Shown: in pieces, positions 15,082 to 17,921 of the stretch
Position numbering within the stretch: the stretch's first letter is position 1
Layout: every line of letters starts with the position of its first letter
NCBI GenBank assembly: GCA_026990725.1
Contig: JALXCX010000280.1
Location: forward strand, 1 to 17,921
DNA from: Desulfobulbaceae bacterium
GTDB lineage: Bacteria; Desulfobacterota; Desulfobulbia; Desulfobulbales; Desulfobulbaceae
Length of the DNA stretch: 17,921 nt
Direction of reading: 5' to 3'
The notes under the pieces: model-generated
Told to the model about the DNA's origin: nothing
Database searches by the model: none
Seen by the model: the letters and a program-made list of their open reading frames with translations, nothing else
Translations under genes and position numbers: made by a program

Positions 15082-15873
15082 ATGACCATGATTTACAATC
15101 TGTTTCTACGTTTTGCCATTGCAGTCTTTTTTGTCACGTTTTTCCCACTTTATCCTCTATATGCTGATGATTACACCATAGGTTCCGGAGATGTGCTCAC
15201 GATAACGGTCTATGACCATGACGAGTTAAAGAACACCGTCCGGGTTTCTGAAAACGGGAACATTGTCTTTCCTTTAATTGGCGTGGTGCATGTAGGTGGG
15301 CAGAAAATTCCTGAAGCGGCTGCAAATATTAAATCCCTGCTTGAAGATGGCTATATTATTCATCCCCAGGTCAATATTTTTATAGACCAGTTTAAGAGTA
15401 AGAAAGCAATAATCCTCGGGCAGGTTCTAAACCCCGGCCTTATCGAGCTCCAGGGTCCGACGTCCCTCCTTGAACTGATTTCTCAGGCAGGCGGTCTCAA
15501 AGAAACGGCTGGGGAAACAGCGACAATTAAAAGAGCAGATAAGACAATAACTATTGATCTCAATGGACTGATAGAACGTGGTGACTCGACAAAGAATATA
15601 CTCATTCACGGAGGTGATACTGTTTCCATCTCCAAACAGGGCACCTGTTACATTACAGGAGAAGTAAACCAGCCTAATGCCTATCCCTGCGGCAAAGGAA
15701 CAACCGTTCTCAAACTTATTTCCCTGGCTGGCGGGTTTAACGGAAAAGCGTCAGATTCAAGCATTCGAATTATTCGGGTAATAGATGGTGAGAAAAAAAT
15801 ATTTGAGGACGTGGAGCTTAATACATCTCTTCAAGCAGACGATATAGTTGTTGTTCCTGAAAGTTTTTTTTAA
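15082..15873 (+). CDS. Wza-like polysaccharide export protein (Poly_export plus two SLBB domains)
   Basis: A 263-aa secreted protein. A signal peptide (about 1-28, cleavage after PLYA) has no lipobox cysteine, so unlike E. coli Wza it is probably not a lipoprotein. The Poly_export domain runs from YTIGSGDVLTITVYDHDEL (31-49) to about 105. The first SLBB domain starts KAIILGQVLNPG (108-119), with the typical LLELISQAGGL (129-139). The second starts CYITGEVNQPNAYP (189-202), with VLKLISLAGGF (209-219). The protein ends with the common VVVPES motif. It should form the periplasmic ring of the export channel. At 263 aa it is shorter than Wza (~379 aa) and lacks the C-terminal outer-membrane helix. 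The membrane pore may therefore be supplied by the barrel encoded at 13497-14909 (inference). Start ATG 15082 or 15088 (third codon). Confidence 0.93.
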   Translation: MTMIYNLFLRFAIAVFFVTFFPLYPLYADDYTIGSGDVLTITVYDHDELKNTVRVSENGNIVFPLIGVVHVGGQKIPEAAANIKSLLEDGYIIHPQVNIFIDQFKSKKAIILGQVLNPGLIELQGPTSLLELISQAGGLKETAGETATIKRADKTITIDLNGLIERGDSTKNILIHGGDTVSISKQGTCYITGEVNQPNAYPCGKGTTVLKLISLAGGFNGKASDSSIRIIRVIDGEKKIFEDVELNTSLQADDIVVVPESFF

Positions 15874-15891
15874 CGACTCATGATCTGTCTT

Positions 15892-15918
15892 ATGCTTATT
15901 TTAAAAAGCAGAAAGCAT
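15892..15918 (+). other. Competing hairpins between the SLBB and kinase genes
   Basis: In the 86-base gap, ATGCTT (15892-15897) can pair with AAGCAT (15913-15918). The GCTT inside the same left arm can instead pair with AAGC (15906-15909), using part of the intervening A/T run. The two folds exclude each other. It could tune the ratio of the two products, but stems are short and this may be chance in AT-rich DNA. Confidence 0.25.
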
Positions 15919-15959
15919 CCCGGGTAAATCCCATTTATCTATTGAGAGAAAACAGAACA

Positions 15960-17921
15960 ATGCATGCTGACCCACTCATGGACGAATTCCTAAAAGAAGA
16001 CGAAAAACACCTGCGTGATTATTTTCGTCTTCTCCTTAACCGTAAATGGCTTATCCTGACGGTCACGGCAATTATTTTTCTTGTTTTTGCTCTGAACACA
16101 GTCTCTAAAACACCTGTTTACAAAGCAACTACCCAGGTCCTTATAGAAAAAAACCTGACCGGGGCCGAATTGCAGGGCTCCCGTGTTTACATGATGTGGG
16201 ACCCCGCCTTTATGGGCACTCAGTTTGAACTGATTCGCAGTTATAATGTGGCACATCGGGTTGTTGAACAACTGCAACTCGATACAAAGTATAAAAAATA
16301 TTTTTTGCAGTCTGATGATTCTGTTGCAACGACTTCATCCCCTAAAAATCCCCAATCAAGTGCTGGTTCAAAGATATCTGGAACAACAAGAACAGATACG
16401 GATATTATTGCCTCTATTATTCAGGGCGGCATCCAGATTTCCCCCATTAAAAAGACAAAAATAGTCAGTATTTCATATAGCCACAAAGACCCCGCTATTG
16501 CGCAGATGGTGGCAAACGCTCTTGTTCAGGCCTACATTGATGAGACGCTTGACATAAAATCAAGTCTGACAAAATACAGCCTGACCTGGATGACATCCAA
16601 AGCCAAAGAGGAACAGCGTAAACTCGAAGAATCAGAGAAAAAACTACAAAAATTTATGCGGGACAATGATATAGTCACAGTTGAAAATAAGCTGGCTGTG
16701 TTCCCGCAAAAGCTGTCTGAATTCAGCAGTCAACTCTCAATAGCCCAGGCAAAGGAAAAAGAAAACGAAGCTGTATATAAACAGATTGTTCAGGCCAGAA
16801 AAGATTCCAAAACACTGGAAACGATTCCTTTATTTTCCGGAAATGGTGTTTTACAGAATTTGCGGGAACGGATTTATTCCTCACAACAGAACATTAAGGA
16901 ACTTTCAAAAAAATTCGGCTATAAACACCCGGCCATTATCCAGGCAAAAGCTGAACGCAATTTGCTGCTCAAGGAACGGGAGGCAGAAATCCGCAGGATA
17001 GAATCAGCTACAAAAAATGCCTATGAACTTTCTAAAACCAGAGTGCAAGACCTCTCCGAGCTCATAGCGTCAACCAAAGCCGAGCTGCTGGACATGAACG
17101 AACGCTTTGTTCAGTACACAATTATGGCCCGTGAAAAAGAGATGAATCAGGCGGTTTATGATGCGCTCTCAACCAGCATTAAGAAAGAGAATTTAACAGA
17201 ACAATCACAGGATTTAAAGATTTGGGTAACCAAGAAAGCAGAGTTTCCAGGAGCGCCTTCTTCTCCTAACATGAAAAAAGAAATGATTCAGGGACTTGTG
17301 TTTGGTTTGCTTGGCAGCATTCTGCTGGCCTTGTTTCTTGAATACCTCGACAACACCGTAAAAGATACCAAAAAGGTTGAAGAACGTCTAAAACTTACTG
17401 TGTTGGGCACGGTTGAGGATCTGAATGCTCAAAACGAATCCATTGAAACCTATGTCATCGAAAGGCCTCTGTCTCCGCTGGCAGAGAGTTATCGGCTTAT
17501 AAGATCCAGTCTGCTTTTTTCCACCCCTGATCATCCTCCCAGGACAATCCTGATCACCAGCATGGTCGAGCAGGAAGGAAAAACATCCACCACTGGTAAC
17601 CTGGCCCATATTCTTGCCCAAAACGAGAAGAAAGTGTTGATTATTGACTGTGACATGCGTCGGCCAAGGCAACATTCTGTGTTTGGCATAACAAACAACT
17701 ATGGCTTAAGTAATTATTTATCCGGGAATACAGAGAACAGCCGACAACTGATTCAAAATACACAGGACGGCGCAATCTCCATGATACCCTCCGGCCCTGT
17801 ACCGCCCAATCCGGCAGAATTGCTCAGTTCAAAGAAAATGGTCACAATCCTGAACAAAGCCCGGGAGCAGTTTGATTTTATTCTTCTGGACTCTCCTCCA
17901 GTACTCCAGGTGACTGACAGC
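15960..17921 (+). CDS. Wzz/GumC-type chain-length determinant fused to BY-kinase (Wzc-like), C-terminus cut by window edge
   Basis: The frame is open from the ATG at 15960 to the window end (654 codons). The N-terminal Wzz domain begins with LRDYFRLLLNRKWLIL and a first membrane helix (about 30-48). A long periplasmic part with coiled-coil heptads (about 215-420) follows, then a proline-rich AEFPGAPSSPN and a second membrane helix (about 445-464). The cytoplasmic tyrosine kinase domain has Walker A SMVEQEGKTST (Lys541), Walker A' LIIDCDMRRPR (560-570, Asp563/Asp565) and Walker B FILLDSPP (640-647, Asp644). The C-terminal tyrosine cluster lies outside. It would set polymer length and gate export by cycles of autophosphorylation. 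Fusion of both parts in one chain is the proteobacterial Wzc layout. Start choice: an ATG six codons later is possible; GAGAG lies about 11 bases before 15960. Confidence 0.94.
   Translation, partial: MHADPLMDEFLKEDEKHLRDYFRLLLNRKWLILTVTAIIFLVFALNTVSKTPVYKATTQVLIEKNLTGAELQGSRVYMMWDPAFMGTQFELIRSYNVAHRVVEQLQLDTKYKKYFLQSDDSVATTSSPKNPQSSAGSKISGTTRTDTDIIASIIQGGIQISPIKKTKIVSISYSHKDPAIAQMVANALVQAYIDETLDIKSSLTKYSLTWMTSKAKEEQRKLEESEKKLQKFMRDNDIVTVENKLAVFPQKLSEFSSQLSIAQAKEKENEAVYKQIVQARKDSKTLETIPLFSGNGVLQNLRERIYSSQQNIKELSKKFGYKHPAIIQAKAERNLLLKEREAEIRRIESATKNAYELSKTRVQDLSELIASTKAELLDMNERFVQYTIMAREKEMNQAVYDALSTSIKKENLTEQSQDLKIWVTKKAEFPGAPSSPNMKKEMIQGLVFGLLGSILLALFLEYLDNTVKDTKKVEERLKLTVLGTVEDLNAQNESIETYVIERPLSPLAESYRLIRSSLLFSTPDHPPRTILITSMVEQEGKTSTTGNLAHILAQNEKKVLIIDCDMRRPRQHSVFGITNNYGLSNYLSGNTENSRQLIQNTQDGAISMIPSGPVPPNPAELLSSKKMVTILNKAREQFDFILLDSPPVLQVTDS

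Overview
The window looks like chromosomal DNA of a Gram-negative, probably anaerobic bacterium of the Desulfobacterota (Desulfobulbales-like). This placement is inferred, not proven. It rests on moderate, slightly AT-rich composition, a delta-type set of conserved genes (rpoH, lepA, an M1 aminopeptidase, a zinc-ribbon protein with a DUF2007-like centre), a tiny membrane-anchored diheme c-type cytochrome, a geranylgeranyl-reductase-family flavoprotein, and an exopolysaccharide export locus with an outer-membrane barrel. I see no phage, insertion sequence, CRISPR, tRNA or rRNA.

Layout. The left edge (1-1232, minus strand) holds rpoH (heat-shock sigma factor) and, 23 bases behind it, the start of a DegT/DnrJ/EryC1/StrS sugar aminotransferase cut by the window edge. 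A 411-base divergent spacer with several small palindromes separates rpoH from lepA (EF-4, plus strand). lepA converges on a 175-aa zinc-ribbon protein and pepN (both minus strand), with an AT-rich hairpin between the converging ends.

From 7065 to 12945 all genes lie on the plus strand in tight clusters. The first is a CDF metal transporter plus a GGR-family FAD oxidoreductase. The second is a diheme cytochrome, a PPSR-type kinase/pyrophosphorylase, a threonine/serine dehydratase-like enzyme and a 73-aa membrane protein. The third is an alpha/beta hydrolase plus a dCMP-deaminase-like enzyme. Many of these are joined by overlaps of a few bases.

The right end (13102-17921) is the beginning of an exopolysaccharide synthesis/export locus: a small secreted helical protein of unknown function, an outer-membrane beta-barrel (BBP2_2 type), a Wza-like Poly_export/SLBB protein, and a Wzz-plus-BY-kinase fusion (GumC/Wzc type) that runs off the window. 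Together they would form an outer-membrane exit, a periplasmic channel and an inner-membrane chain-length regulator with cytoplasmic tyrosine kinase. The least explained pieces are the 128-aa secreted protein and the diheme cytochrome/PPSR pairing. I did not find a clearly new defence or mobile system.
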